A DNA stretch of 64,000 bases from Syntrophus aciditrophicus SB. Lineage in GTDB: Bacteria; Desulfobacterota; Syntrophia; Syntrophales; Syntrophaceae. Below are positions 1 through 7,960 of the stretch, piece by piece; position 1 is the first letter of the stretch; each line of letters begins with the position of its first letter. Below the pieces are notes generated by a model. It was given only the letters and a program-made list of their open reading frames with translations, was not told the origin of the DNA and did no database searches. The DNA is taken from contig NC_007759.1 in NCBI RefSeq assembly GCF_000013405.1, forward strand, positions 3,101,001-3,165,000, in the 5' to 3' direction. The position numbers and the translations under genes were made by a program.

Positions 1-96
1 GTTTTCTGATATGATAACGATGCCATATTTTCTTCCCTGACCATCTCCCCTGCTGCAATCGATAAAAACAGCGCACAATAAAAATCCAGAAAGAAA

Positions 97-125
97 TTGA
101 CATCGGTGTTACCTTATTCTAAAAA
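97..125 (+). promoter_or_regulatory. Possible sigma-70 promoter of the FmdE/ABC operon
   Basis: A perfect TTGACA box lies at 97-102 and a weak TAAAAA -10 (4 of 6 matches) at 120-125, with a 17-nt spacer. It sits about 80 bases upstream of the FmdE-like gene. The rest of 1-204 holds no ORF, and no cobalamin-type riboswitch box was recognised. The call rests on consensus matching only. Confidence 0.4.
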
Positions 126-204
126 ATATTATCAAGAATTTTGATGTTGCTCCAAGGACGAATTTTCCCAAATTATTACATCACTGCAGCGTTGAAGGTA
201 CATT

Positions 205-840
205 ATGCAGAAAGATAAAATAAAAACCGATTGGTCTCACGGTGAAAACCCGGAGGATTACAAATGCTGTGTAGCCTTCCACGGCCACGATTGCCCCGGT
301 CTGGCCGTTGGTTACCGGGCTGCACAGGCGGCCCTGGCGGCACTTTGCGGGGAGCGTGCCGAAGATGAGGAACTGGTGGCCATCGTAGAGACAGACGCAT
401 GCGGCGTCGATGCCCTCCAGGTCCTGACTGGCTGTACTTTCGGCAAGGGAAACCTCATCTATCAGGACCATGGCAAACACGTCTTCACTCTTATCGAACG
501 AAAATCAGGACGTGGGGTGCGCGTTGCCCTCAAAGCCGGGGTTATGGAGATGAACGAGCGTCACTTGACGCTCATGGAAAAGGTGCATCAGATGACCGCA
601 ACTCCGCATGAGACCGCTGAATTTTGGAAGATCCACAGTCAAAAGGCTCTTGAGATTCTGCAAAAACCCATTGAAACCCTTTTTAATATTCAACCTATCA
701 ACCGGACGCTCCCTCCCAAGGCTCGGAGGGAGCCCTCCCGTCTCTGCGCCCGTTGCGGCGAACCTGCCATGGGCTCGAAACTGGTCGTTCTCGATGGACG
801 AGAGGTCTGCCGCGACTGCCTCCAACCGGAAGAAAGGTGA
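205..840 (+). CDS. FmdE-family protein with C-terminal zinc ribbon
   Basis: This 211-aa protein matches the pattern of the formylmethanofuran dehydrogenase subunit E (FmdE) family. Residues about 21-40 carry CCVAFHGHDCPGLAVGYRA, and residues about 63-85 carry ETDACGVDALQ followed by TGCTFGKGNL; these His/Cys clusters suggest metal binding. A short treble-clef-like ribbon near the C terminus (CARC then CRDC) fits the common FmdE-zinc finger fusion. No other Fmd subunit is nearby, so a role in methanofuran chemistry is unlikely. The stop lies 7 bases before the permease ATG and the permease ribosome-binding site overlaps this gene's end, so the four genes from here to 3844 look like one operon for import or handling of a metal or metal chelate. 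The exact substrate is unknown. Confidence 0.85.
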   Translation: MQKDKIKTDWSHGENPEDYKCCVAFHGHDCPGLAVGYRAAQAALAALCGERAEDEELVAIVETDACGVDALQVLTGCTFGKGNLIYQDHGKHVFTLIERKSGRGVRVALKAGVMEMNERHLTLMEKVHQMTATPHETAEFWKIHSQKALEILQKPIETLFNIQPINRTLPPKARREPSRLCARCGEPAMGSKLVVLDGREVCRDCLQPEER

Positions 841-847
841 CTTTGCC

Positions 848-1933
848 ATGGCCGTCGCAGTCACCAGTCCGCCAACGCTTGCCTATCGAACGGCAGTCCG
901 GGGGAAAATTCTCATACTCTTCTCTTGCTTTGCTCTGCTCGTTATTCTGATGCTCCTGGCCATAGTTGTGGGTTCCTATAGTCTCTCCATCAGGGATGTC
1001 CTGCTGACCTTAATGGGCCAAGGGGAAGGGGCAATGCGGGCAGTAATATGGGAAATCCGCCTGCCCCGGATCGCCTCGGCGGTCATCGCCGGCAGTGGAC
1101 TGGCCCTTACGGGCACAGTCTTTCAATGCCTTCTGAAAAACCCTCTCGCTTCGGCATCGACACTGGGTATCAGCCACGGGGCGGCCTTCGGGGCGGCCTT
1201 TGCCATTGTTATCCTGGGCGCCGGCGGATTCCAGAGCAGCGCCCTGCGCACCGCTGCCTCCGGCCAGTGGGCCCTGCACGGGGTCTATTCCATCACCCTT
1301 TTAGCCTTTGCTGGCGCTCTGGCGGCTACGCTATCCATTCTGGCCATAGCCCGTCTCAGAGAGATGTCCGCTGAGGCGGTCATCCTCGCCGGGGTAGCCC
1401 TATCGGCACTCTTCACTTCCGGAACGATTCTGCTTCAGTATTTCGCCGCGGATGTAGAGATCGCGGCTGTCGTCTTCTGGACCTTCGGGGATGTAGCGCG
1501 CGCTACTTGGCGGGACATCGGCCTTATGGGAATCGCCACTTCCATAGCCCTGGGTTACTTCATAATGCGCCAGTGGGATCTCAACGCCTTAACCGCCGGC
1601 GAAGAGGTGGCCCGAGGCTTGGGCGTAAACGTAGACCGATTCCGTCGGCGTGGCATGTTTTGGGCCGCCTTCGTGGCTGCCCTAATCACCTGCTTCCAAG
1701 GTGTGATCGCTTTCATCGGCCTGCTGGCACCCCACATTGCCCGCAAGCTTGTGGGTTCGGACCATAGACTGCTGACCCCGCTATCTTGCCTGGTGGGGGC
1801 GCTTCTGCTGCTGGGGTCCGACACGTTAGGCCGGATTTTCGTTGGTTCTGGCTCCCTTCCAGTTGGGGTCATCACCAGCTTCATGGGGGCGCCGCTTTTT
1901 CTCTTTCTGCTCCTGCGGGGGACTTCGCGATGA
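848..1933 (+). CDS. FecCD/BtuC-family ABC transporter permease
   Basis: This 361-aa inner-membrane permease belongs to the FecCD family of metal-chelate (ferric siderophore, heme or cobalamin) importers. Several hydrophobic helices are visible, with family signatures such as IRLPRIASAVIAGSGLALTG near residue 70 and GLLAPHIARKLVGSDHR near residue 300. The reading frame is open further upstream, but the ATG at 848 follows an AAGGTGA Shine-Dalgarno formed by the end of the FmdE gene and gives the usual family length. The next gene's ATG overlaps this stop (ATGA), indicating translational coupling with the ATPase. The transported ligand cannot be read from the sequence. Confidence 0.93.
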   Translation: MAVAVTSPPTLAYRTAVRGKILILFSCFALLVILMLLAIVVGSYSLSIRDVLLTLMGQGEGAMRAVIWEIRLPRIASAVIAGSGLALTGTVFQCLLKNPLASASTLGISHGAAFGAAFAIVILGAGGFQSSALRTAASGQWALHGVYSITLLAFAGALAATLSILAIARLREMSAEAVILAGVALSALFTSGTILLQYFAADVEIAAVVFWTFGDVARATWRDIGLMGIATSIALGYFIMRQWDLNALTAGEEVARGLGVNVDRFRRRGMFWAAFVAALITCFQGVIAFIGLLAPHIARKLVGSDHRLLTPLSCLVGALLLLGSDTLGRIFVGSGSLPVGVITSFMGAPLFLFLLLRGTSR

Positions 1934-2730
1934 TTCTCTCCGTTTCCGGCATCGAGTTCGCCTACAACAGTCGTCCTGTTCTCGACGGTGTGACCTTCGA
2001 GCTCCACAAGGGACAAATCCTGGGCATCCTTGGAAAGAACGGCGCAGGCAAATCTACGCTCCTGAAGTGCCTCAACGGAATCCTTCAGGCCCATAGGGGG
2101 ACGGTGTTTCTCAACAATCAGGATATCCGCCGCCTGCGGGGAGACGAAATCGCCCGAATGGTCGGCTACGTCCCGCAGCGCTATGGAAACGAACCTTTGA
2201 CTGTCTATGACGCGGTCCTTCTGGGACGGAGGCCTCACATCCGGTGGACGGCAACCCGTCGGGATCTTGAGGTGGTGGAGGCGGTCCTGAGTCTGATGCG
2301 CTTAAAGGCTTTCGCCCTGCGCCCGGTAAACGAGCTCAGCGGGGGCGAGGCCCAGAAGGTGATCATCGCCCGCGCCCTTGCTCAGGAGCCGGAATTGCTT
2401 CTACTCGATGAACCCCTGAGCAACCTTGATCTGGGAAACCAGGTTGAAGTAATGCAGCTTATGAAGAGGGCCGTCCGGGAGCGTGACCTGACGGCAATCC
2501 TGTCGCTCCACGACGTCAACACCGCCCTGCGTTTTGCTGACCGTTTTTTGCTTCTCAAAGAAGGGCGAGTCCACGCCTTCGCGACCCGTGAAACCCTTTC
2601 GGCGGCCATCATCGAAGAGGTCTACGGCGTCCGGGTCCTCCTGCAGGAGATTCAGGGTTACCCCGTCATGGTGCCCTGGCCTCGCCCTTTTGAATCACAA
2701 CCCTTGAAGGAGCACATCGATGCGATTTAA
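1930..2730 (+). CDS. ABC transporter ATP-binding protein, FecE/BtuD-like
   Basis: This 266-aa cytoplasmic ATPase energises the FecCD-type importer. Walker A is GKNGAGKST near residue 36, the signature is LSGGEAQKVIIARAL, and Walker B is LLLLDEP followed by the D-loop LSNLD; the switch histidine is in LSLHDVN. The ATG at 1930 overlaps the permease stop and gives the normal length for the family. An upstream in-frame extension lies inside the permease and was rejected. The last bases overlap the start of the binding-protein gene. Function is firm at family level; the substrate is not known. Confidence 0.93.
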   Translation: MILSVSGIEFAYNSRPVLDGVTFELHKGQILGILGKNGAGKSTLLKCLNGILQAHRGTVFLNNQDIRRLRGDEIARMVGYVPQRYGNEPLTVYDAVLLGRRPHIRWTATRRDLEVVEAVLSLMRLKAFALRPVNELSGGEAQKVIIARALAQEPELLLLDEPLSNLDLGNQVEVMQLMKRAVRERDLTAILSLHDVNTALRFADRFLLLKEGRVHAFATRETLSAAIIEEVYGVRVLLQEIQGYPVMVPWPRPFESQPLKEHIDAI

Positions 2731-3844
2731 AATGGACAGTAAATCCCTGGCTGTGATCGTCTTGTTTTTTGCCATCATTCTTTCGGCACCCGCCGCCTCC
2801 CAGGCCAGGACGCTTGTGGTCACTGATGTCGCGGGCCGTGCCGTCGAGCTGCCGGCGCCCCCCAGACGGATCATTGCTGTCAGCAGCGGCGCATTGCGGC
2901 TGCTGTGCTACCTGGAAGCAGCAGACCGCATCGTCGGCGTGGAGAGTTTCGACAAAAAACCCTCGGCAGGACGTTCCTATCAGTTGGCCTATCCCTCCCT
3001 GGCCGGACTTCCCTCCATCGGGCCCGGCGGCCCAGCCCAGATCAATCGGGATCCAGACCTGGAGGCGGTTCTGCGCCTTTCGCCTGATGCGATCTTCATC
3101 ACCCACATGGAACCGGCCAAGGCCGACGCCCTCCAGAAGAGGCTCGGCATCCCTGTGGTGGTCCTGGCCTACTCAAAAACTGGAGTGGGTACCATCGACG
3201 AAAAGCTCTACGAATCACTTCGGCTGGCCGGGAAAATCCTTGGCAAGGAGAAACGGGCTGAGGCGGTGATCGCTTTCACAGAGAAAAACCGCCAGAATCT
3301 CCTCGCCCGGACGAAACGGATGGCCCGGGATCGAAAGCCCACGGTCTATATAGGGGGGATTTCACTGAAGGGCGTTCAGGGCATCGAATCCACCGACGCG
3401 AATTATCCTCCCCTGGCCTGGGTCAACGCCCGCAACCTGGCCCGGGAAGTGTCCACACGCGGCCACCTGTTCATCAACCGCGAGCAGCTCCTTGCCTGGA
3501 ATCCGGATTTCCTTTTTCTCGACGCCGGGGGACTGACCTTGATCGCCCAGGATTACCGGAAAAAACCGGATTTCTACCAACATCTCAAGGTCGTCGGCAA
3601 AAAACGGGTTTATCTTCTCTACCCCTTCAACAACTATGCTACGAACATCGAAACGATGATCGCCGACGCCTATACAGTGGGAAAAATCCTCTACCCTGAG
3701 GGATTCGCCGATCTCAACCTGCAAAAGAAATGCGACGAGATCTATACCTTCTTTTTAGGAAAACCGATTTACGGCGAGATGAAAAAAATCTTTGGTGATC
3801 TCGGCCGGGCCGTAGATCTGAACAAGGCCTTGCAAACCCCTTAG
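2720..3844 (+). CDS. Periplasmic metal-chelate binding protein (FecB/BtuF/FepB-like)
   Basis: This 374-aa exported protein has an N-terminal signal peptide (hydrophobic stretch about residues 8-25, cleavage likely after ASQA) and a periplasmic-binding fold. The family pattern TLVVTDVAGRAVELPAPPRRIIAVSSG appears at the mature N terminus in pieces typical of the BtuF/FepB group. A GGAG ribosome-binding site precedes the ATG at 2720, which overlaps the ATPase gene; an ATG at 2732 is an alternative. It would deliver a metal chelate to the permease at 848-1933. No TonB-dependent receptor is adjacent, so the outer-membrane step must be encoded elsewhere or be porin-based. Confidence 0.9.
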   Translation: MRFKMDSKSLAVIVLFFAIILSAPAASQARTLVVTDVAGRAVELPAPPRRIIAVSSGALRLLCYLEAADRIVGVESFDKKPSAGRSYQLAYPSLAGLPSIGPGGPAQINRDPDLEAVLRLSPDAIFITHMEPAKADALQKRLGIPVVVLAYSKTGVGTIDEKLYESLRLAGKILGKEKRAEAVIAFTEKNRQNLLARTKRMARDRKPTVYIGGISLKGVQGIESTDANYPPLAWVNARNLAREVSTRGHLFINREQLLAWNPDFLFLDAGGLTLIAQDYRKKPDFYQHLKVVGKKRVYLLYPFNNYATNIETMIADAYTVGKILYPEGFADLNLQKKCDEIYTFFLGKPIYGEMKKIFGDLGRAVDLNKALQTP

Positions 3845-4235
3845 AGCAGCTATCGCGTTGCCCTTCTTTGAAACAAAACCAGCGCTGTTGACCATGTGCG
3901 TAAAGTCACCTGATTCGGTTGCCGGACAATCTCATTACTGTGCGGGCCATAATCAGGGTCTCGTTCCGGACGCCCTTGATGGATGTCAGGATATCGACAG
4001 TCGCCGCGCACTTTAGGCTTTTACCCTTGCGACAATGATAGTCAGACAGCTGTGGCGATTCAGAGCGATGTGCCGGGTTTCCGCAACCTTCGCCAGGAGG
4101 TCGCGTTTGTGATGGTCGCACGTCGGCGTGATGTTTCCTGTCAATTGACGGATTTTTTGCTTTGTTACATTCTTATTGACTGCACAGAAACTGAAGAGAT
4201 TGTCCGGACAGGCCAATGAACAGGAAGAGAAAGCG
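3845..4235. other. Intergenic region with no recognised gene
   Basis: About 390 bases separate the end of the binding-protein gene from the terminator beyond bioB. Short ORFs on both strands lack recognisable composition, Shine-Dalgarno signals or domains. No tRNA or riboswitch was recognised. Confidence 0.5.
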
Positions 4236-4273
4236 AAAAGGGGGAAATCGGCATTCCCATTTCCCCCTTTTTT
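4236..4273. terminator. Bidirectional intrinsic terminator at the 3' end of bioB
   Basis: A perfect 13-bp stem (AAAAGGGGGAAAT at 4236-4248 pairing with 4259-4271) has a 10-base loop and a T-run at 4268-4273 on the + strand. Because the stem begins with A residues, the - strand transcript of bioB also ends in T residues. It lies 18 bases beyond the bioB stop and probably ends bioB transcripts; it could also stop read-through from the ABC operon. Confidence 0.85.
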
Positions 4274-4290
4274 ATTCATTCCGGAACCCG

Positions 4291-5268
4291 TCAAAAGAGG
4301 CCTGACTGGATCATGTCCCTGTCCATCCCGATATCCCGTCCCTGGGTGGTGAGGTAGTTGCCCACGATCATGCCGCTGGCGCCCGCCAGGAAAATCCAGG
4401 ACTGAAAATCCCGTAACGTGATTTCCCGCCCGCCGCATATCAGAAGAGGCTTTGCCGGGTGAATAAAACGGTACAGAGCGATGACTTGCAGGGCCTCCAT
4501 GGGCGGCAGAAGCGACCGGTCGGCCATCCGGGTCCCCGGGAGAGGATTGAGAAAGTTGATAGGGATGCTGTCCACGTCCAGTTCCCTCAGCGTAAAGGCC
4601 ATTTCCACCCGCTGCTCCCACGATTCTCCCAAGCCGAAAATGCCCCCGCTGCAGAGGCGTAGCCCTGCTTTCCGGGCAATGAGGAGCGTCTCGATATCTT
4701 CTTCATAGTCGTGGGTGGTGCAGATCTGAGGGAAGAAACTTCGCGCTGTTTCCAGGTTGTGATGATAAACGCTGACCCCGCCGGCCTTGAGGCGCTCCGC
4801 GGAAGAGGCGGTCAACTGCCCCAGGGAGGCGCATACGGTAAGTCGGGTGGACTTCGTAATGGCCGATGCCGCCTGGCCGACCGTTTCGATTTCCGCCGCG
4901 TTCAACCGGCTGCCGCTGGTGACCATGGAAAAACGGGTCGCGCCGGCTGAATCCAGCCGGCGAGCTTCCTCGATCATGGCCTCGGCGGACAGAAGGGGCC
5001 TTTTTACGACGTCTGTCCGGTGGTGGCCTGACTGAGAACAGAAGGCGCAGTTTTCTGCGCAGGCGCCGGATTTGGCGTTGAGGATGGAGCAGAGCACAAC
5101 GTCATCCTTCTGATAATGCTGCCGGATTTTGCAGGCGGCGAGGAATAAATCGGGGATGGACCGGGCCGGCAGTTCGGTCAGGGAGCAGGCTTCCTGAAAG
5201 GAAAGGGCTTGCGGCCCTTCGTCGAGAATTTTCTGTGCCAGCATATTTACAGTGGAATCCAGTATCAT
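4291..5268 (-). CDS. bioB: Biotin synthase
   Basis: Radical-SAM enzyme that inserts sulfur into dethiobiotin in the last step of biotin synthesis. The CxxxCxxC cluster motif is seen as GACAENCAFCSQS, with C70, C74 and C77 counted from the chosen start. Later segments (VYHHNLETA, GGIFGLGE, INFLNPLPGT) are characteristic of BioB. The ATG at 5268 is preferred (325 aa): a GGAG at 5278-5281 lies 9 bases upstream, and the predicted promoter would start transcription near 5297, downstream of the alternative ATG at 5301. No other bio synthesis gene is in the window. It is divergent from birA, with the BirA operator between them. Confidence 0.95.
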   Translation of the reverse strand: MILDSTVNMLAQKILDEGPQALSFQEACSLTELPARSIPDLFLAACKIRQHYQKDDVVLCSILNAKSGACAENCAFCSQSGHHRTDVVKRPLLSAEAMIEEARRLDSAGATRFSMVTSGSRLNAAEIETVGQAASAITKSTRLTVCASLGQLTASSAERLKAGGVSVYHHNLETARSFFPQICTTHDYEEDIETLLIARKAGLRLCSGGIFGLGESWEQRVEMAFTLRELDVDSIPINFLNPLPGTRMADRSLLPPMEALQVIALYRFIHPAKPLLICGGREITLRDFQSWIFLAGASGMIVGNYLTTQGRDIGMDRDMIQSGLF

Positions 5269-5303
5269 CAAAATTTTCTCCTGTCGTGTAATGGAAGACA
5301 TCG

Positions 5304-5332
5304 CCTATCAGAGGACAGGCTCCTTTGTCAAC
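5304..5332 (-). promoter_or_regulatory. Predicted bioB promoter
   Basis: On the - strand a TTGACA -35 (5332 down to 5327) is followed after about 17 bases by a weak GATAGG/TGATAG -10 around 5304-5310. The -35 is inside the left half-site of the BirA operator, so bound BirA would block RNA polymerase. Transcription would begin near 5297, which favours the bioB start at 5268. Confidence 0.45.
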
Positions 5333-5357
5333 CGGCAAATGATAACGGGTTGACAAA
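5324..5357. promoter_or_regulatory. BirA operator between bioB and birA
   Basis: A perfect inverted repeat: TTTGTCAACC at 5324-5333 and GGTTGACAAA at 5348-5357, separated by 14 bases. The known bacterial BirA operator is a TTGTnAACC / GGTTnACAA palindrome with a 14-16-base spacer, so both arms and the spacing fit. It lies exactly between divergent bioB and birA and overlaps predicted -35 boxes on both strands. This implies biotin-dependent repression of bioB, and possibly autoregulation of birA-bioYMN. Confidence 0.9.
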
Positions 5358-5378
5358 AAGAAACCTCGGTGGTATTCA
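5350..5378 (+). promoter_or_regulatory. Predicted birA operon promoter
   Basis: TTGACA at 5350-5355 and TATTCA at 5373-5378 are separated by 17 bases. The -35 lies within the right half of the BirA operator. Predicted initiation is close to 5385, almost at the birA ATG (5387), so the transcript would be leaderless or nearly so unless another promoter is used. Confidence 0.45.
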
Positions 5379-5386
5379 AGGCCGCG

Positions 5387-6370
5387 ATGAACACAAAGGA
5401 ACAGTTGCTGCGATACCTCAAGAAAGAACAGGGACGGTTTGTATCCGGAGAAAAGGTCAGTTCCAGGCTGGCAATTTCCCGCTCCGCGATATGGAAACAG
5501 ATCAGCAGGCTGAAGGAAGAGGGGTACGACATCGAATCTTCCCCCCGAAGGGGGTATGCCCTGCGGAGCATCCCTGATTGTCTCCTGGCCGGCGAGATCC
5601 GGGAAGGCCTGAACACCCGCCTGATCGGACGGGGTCCGATCTTTCATTTCCAGCAAACGGACAACACCAACAATCAGGGCAAGGCGCTGGCTTATGAAGG
5701 CGCTCCGGAGGGCGCCCTGGTCATAGCCGAAGAGCAGTCCCAGGGACGGGGCCGTCGGGGAAGGACCTGGTTTTCCCCTCACAGTCAGGGGATTTACGCA
5801 ACCGTGATCCTGCGCCCTCTCATCCCCCTCAGCGAAACCCCGAAGCTCACCCTCCTTGCTGCCGTGGCGGCAACCGAGGCCCTGGAGACGCAAACCGGTC
5901 TGCCCATCCGGATCAAGTGGCCCAACGATATCCTGGCAAATGGTCGCAAACTGGCCGGAATCCTTACTGAAATCGGAACGGAAATGGATGCCGTGGATTT
6001 TGCGGTCATCGGAATGGGTCTGAACGTAAATGTCCCCCAGGCATCCTTCCCCTCCGATCTTCGATACCCGGCAACTTCCATACTGATCGAAACAGGGCGG
6101 CCTTTTCCGCGAATCCGCCTTCTCCAGAGCTGGCTGGAGGCTCTGGAAAAATATTACAGTCTTTTGCTCCAGGGCGATTTTGATAACATCCTTTCGCGCT
6201 GGAAGTTCCTGACGGATATTGTGGGAAGCCGGATCGCCGTCGAGATGCCGGGACGCCGGTATATCGGCGAAGTGCAGGACGTGGATGGAAACGGGGTTCT
6301 GATCCTGAAGGAATCCGACGGGGCCCTTCAGCGGATTTTTTCCGGAGATGTGACCCTCCTCACGGTCTGA
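5387..6370 (+). CDS. birA: Bifunctional biotin-protein ligase / biotin operon repressor
   Basis: This 327-aa protein has an N-terminal winged-helix domain (about residues 1-60, with LAISRSAIWKQISRLKEEG as the recognition region). A biotinyl-AMP ligase domain follows, with the signature QGRGRRGRTWFSP and then IKWPNDILANGRKLAGILTE, and there is a small SH3-like C-terminal domain. It attaches biotin to carboxylase carrier proteins and, as holo-repressor, should bind the palindrome at 5324-5357. A GTG at 5369 would add six residues; the ATG at 5387 is preferred because an AAGG precedes it and the domain starts at NTKEQLL. bioY begins 26 bases downstream, suggesting one birA-bioYMN transcript. Confidence 0.95.
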   Translation: MNTKEQLLRYLKKEQGRFVSGEKVSSRLAISRSAIWKQISRLKEEGYDIESSPRRGYALRSIPDCLLAGEIREGLNTRLIGRGPIFHFQQTDNTNNQGKALAYEGAPEGALVIAEEQSQGRGRRGRTWFSPHSQGIYATVILRPLIPLSETPKLTLLAAVAATEALETQTGLPIRIKWPNDILANGRKLAGILTEIGTEMDAVDFAVIGMGLNVNVPQASFPSDLRYPATSILIETGRPFPRIRLLQSWLEALEKYYSLLLQGDFDNILSRWKFLTDIVGSRIAVEMPGRRYIGEVQDVDGNGVLILKESDGALQRIFSGDVTLLTV

Positions 6371-6396
6371 CGGCGGGATGTAAGAGGAACAAAATA

Positions 6397-6942
6397 ATGA
6401 ATAAATCAGGACGCACCGCATCCCCTCTGCTCGGGATGATCTATGCCTCTCTTTTCGGAGCCATGACGGCCGTCGGTGCCTTTATCATGATTCCCCTGCC
6501 GCTGGTGCCGATCACCCTGCAGAATTTCTTCCTGGCCCTGGCCGCGGCCCTGCTCGGAGGACCCTTGGGCGCTTTGAGTCAGATCGTTTATGTGGCGCTG
6601 GGATTGATCGGTCTGCCCGTCTTTGCCGGTGGGAAGGCCGGATTGGGGGTTCTGCTGGGACCGACTGGCGGATACCTCTTGGGCTTTATTGCCGGCGCCT
6701 GGATCATCGGCATCCTGGCCGGCATGAAAGAACGACCGGGAATAGTCTGGCTGTCGTTCACCATGATTCTGGGACATCTCGTCATCTATGGCATAGGAAC
6801 CGCTCAGCTCGCCTTTGTGGCGAAACTTTCCCCGGCCCAGGCTCTGGCCGTCGGTGTTTTTCCTTTTATTCCGGGTGATATCGTCAAGATTCTTGCCGCC
6901 TCCCTGATTGTCCTGAAGGTCCGCAATTACATACAGCGATAA
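6397..6942 (+). CDS. bioY: Biotin ECF transporter substrate-binding protein BioY
   Basis: This 181-aa integral membrane protein of about six helices is the biotin-specific S component of an ECF importer. BioY-type segments include PLPLVPITLQNFFLALAAALLG near residue 28, GLIGLPVFAGG, and GPTGGYLLGF near residue 87. A GAGGAAC ribosome-binding site precedes the ATG. It is followed by dedicated ATPase (7104) and T component (7961) genes, so a complete BioMNY transporter is encoded. The 160-base gap to bioM has no obvious gene or strong terminator. Confidence 0.95.
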   Translation: MNKSGRTASPLLGMIYASLFGAMTAVGAFIMIPLPLVPITLQNFFLALAAALLGGPLGALSQIVYVALGLIGLPVFAGGKAGLGVLLGPTGGYLLGFIAGAWIIGILAGMKERPGIVWLSFTMILGHLVIYGIGTAQLAFVAKLSPAQALAVGVFPFIPGDIVKILAASLIVLKVRNYIQR

Positions 6943-7103
6943 CCGGCAGGGGATAGCAGTTCAGATTAAAGATGATTTCAAGACGGGCAGAGGCGGCCCA
7001 GGCACGCAAACGAAGTACGTTGATGAGCCGATGAAGGATCCGGCGGCACGGTATTGTAAGGACGACCCAGAAATGGAGGGTTTTCCCTGCCTTGAGGTAA
7101 GAT

Positions 7104-7946
7104 ATGATTGAAGTCCGAGATCTGCGGTTTCACTATCAGGAAAAGGAACGGGCCGTCCTCGACGGCGTCAGCATGACGCTTAAGGATGGGGAATACGTGG
7201 CCCTCATCGGAGCGAACGGGTGTGGCAAAACGACCCTGGTTCATCATCTCAATGCCCTCATGAGGCCGACGTCGGGCGTAGTCAGCGTGGACGGGCTGGA
7301 CACACTGGACGACCGGCAGGTCTGGGAAATCCGTCGTCGTGTTGGAATGGTCTTTCAGAATCCGGAGAACCAGATCGTGGGAATGACCATCGAGGAGGAC
7401 ATTGCCTTCGGTCCGGGCAATCTGGGACTGCCTCCGGCGGAAATCCGCCGCCGTGTCGCTTCTTCACTGGAGCTCGTCGGTCTGGAGTCCTATGGGCGCC
7501 GTGTTCCTTCGGCCCTTTCCGGCGGTGAAAAAAGGCTGGTCGCCATTGCCGGCATCCTGGCCATGGAGCCCCGGTACATCATTTTCGACGAGCCGACCTC
7601 CTATCTGGATCCCGCCTCCCGGCAGCGTGTACTCGCCCTGATTGCCGGTCTCCACAAGCGCGGACTGGGCATCATCCATATAACCCACAACATGGATGAC
7701 ATCCTGGACGTGGACCGGGTTCTTGTCATGCGGGAGGGGAAAATCGTCCGCGACGATCGACCGGAGATCGTGCTCAGCCAGGGCGACTGGCTGCGGCAGC
7801 AGGGACTGGGCATGCCCGCGGCTACGGCCCTGTTGTGGCGGCTCAAGGAAATGGGGGTATCGGTCCGGACTGATATCCTGGATTTTGAGGACGTCTGCCG
7901 GGAGATTGCCGCCTGGAAGAGTCACCCTGTTGAATCCGTCGCGTAA
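7104..7946 (+). CDS. bioM: ECF transporter ATPase of the biotin uptake system (BioM/EcfA)
   Basis: This 280-aa ABC ATPase has Walker A GANGCGKTT near residue 38, Q-loop VFQNPENQIVGMTIEEDIAFG (the last part is typical of ECF ATPases), signature LSGGEKRLVAIAGIL and Walker B YIIFDEPTSYLDP. Only one ATPase gene is present, as in BioMNY systems, rather than the EcfA1/A2 pair of shared ECF modules. It lies between bioY and the T component and powers biotin uptake. A sequence AGGTAAGAT serves as the weak ribosome-binding site. Confidence 0.9.
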   Translation: MIEVRDLRFHYQEKERAVLDGVSMTLKDGEYVALIGANGCGKTTLVHHLNALMRPTSGVVSVDGLDTLDDRQVWEIRRRVGMVFQNPENQIVGMTIEEDIAFGPGNLGLPPAEIRRRVASSLELVGLESYGRRVPSALSGGEKRLVAIAGILAMEPRYIIFDEPTSYLDPASRQRVLALIAGLHKRGLGIIHITHNMDDILDVDRVLVMREGKIVRDDRPEIVLSQGDWLRQQGLGMPAATALLWRLKEMGVSVRTDILDFEDVCREIAAWKSHPVESVA

Positions 7947-7960
7947 CAACCGGAAAGGCC

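Noticed and set aside
1-96. Fur-box-like sequence near the window start (GATATGATAACGATGCC)
   Set aside because: Too few matches to the Fur consensus and too far from the operon start to be persuasive.
3906-4219. Short ORFs on both strands between the ABC operon and bioB
   Set aside because: No ribosome-binding sites, no domain features, and mutually overlapping.
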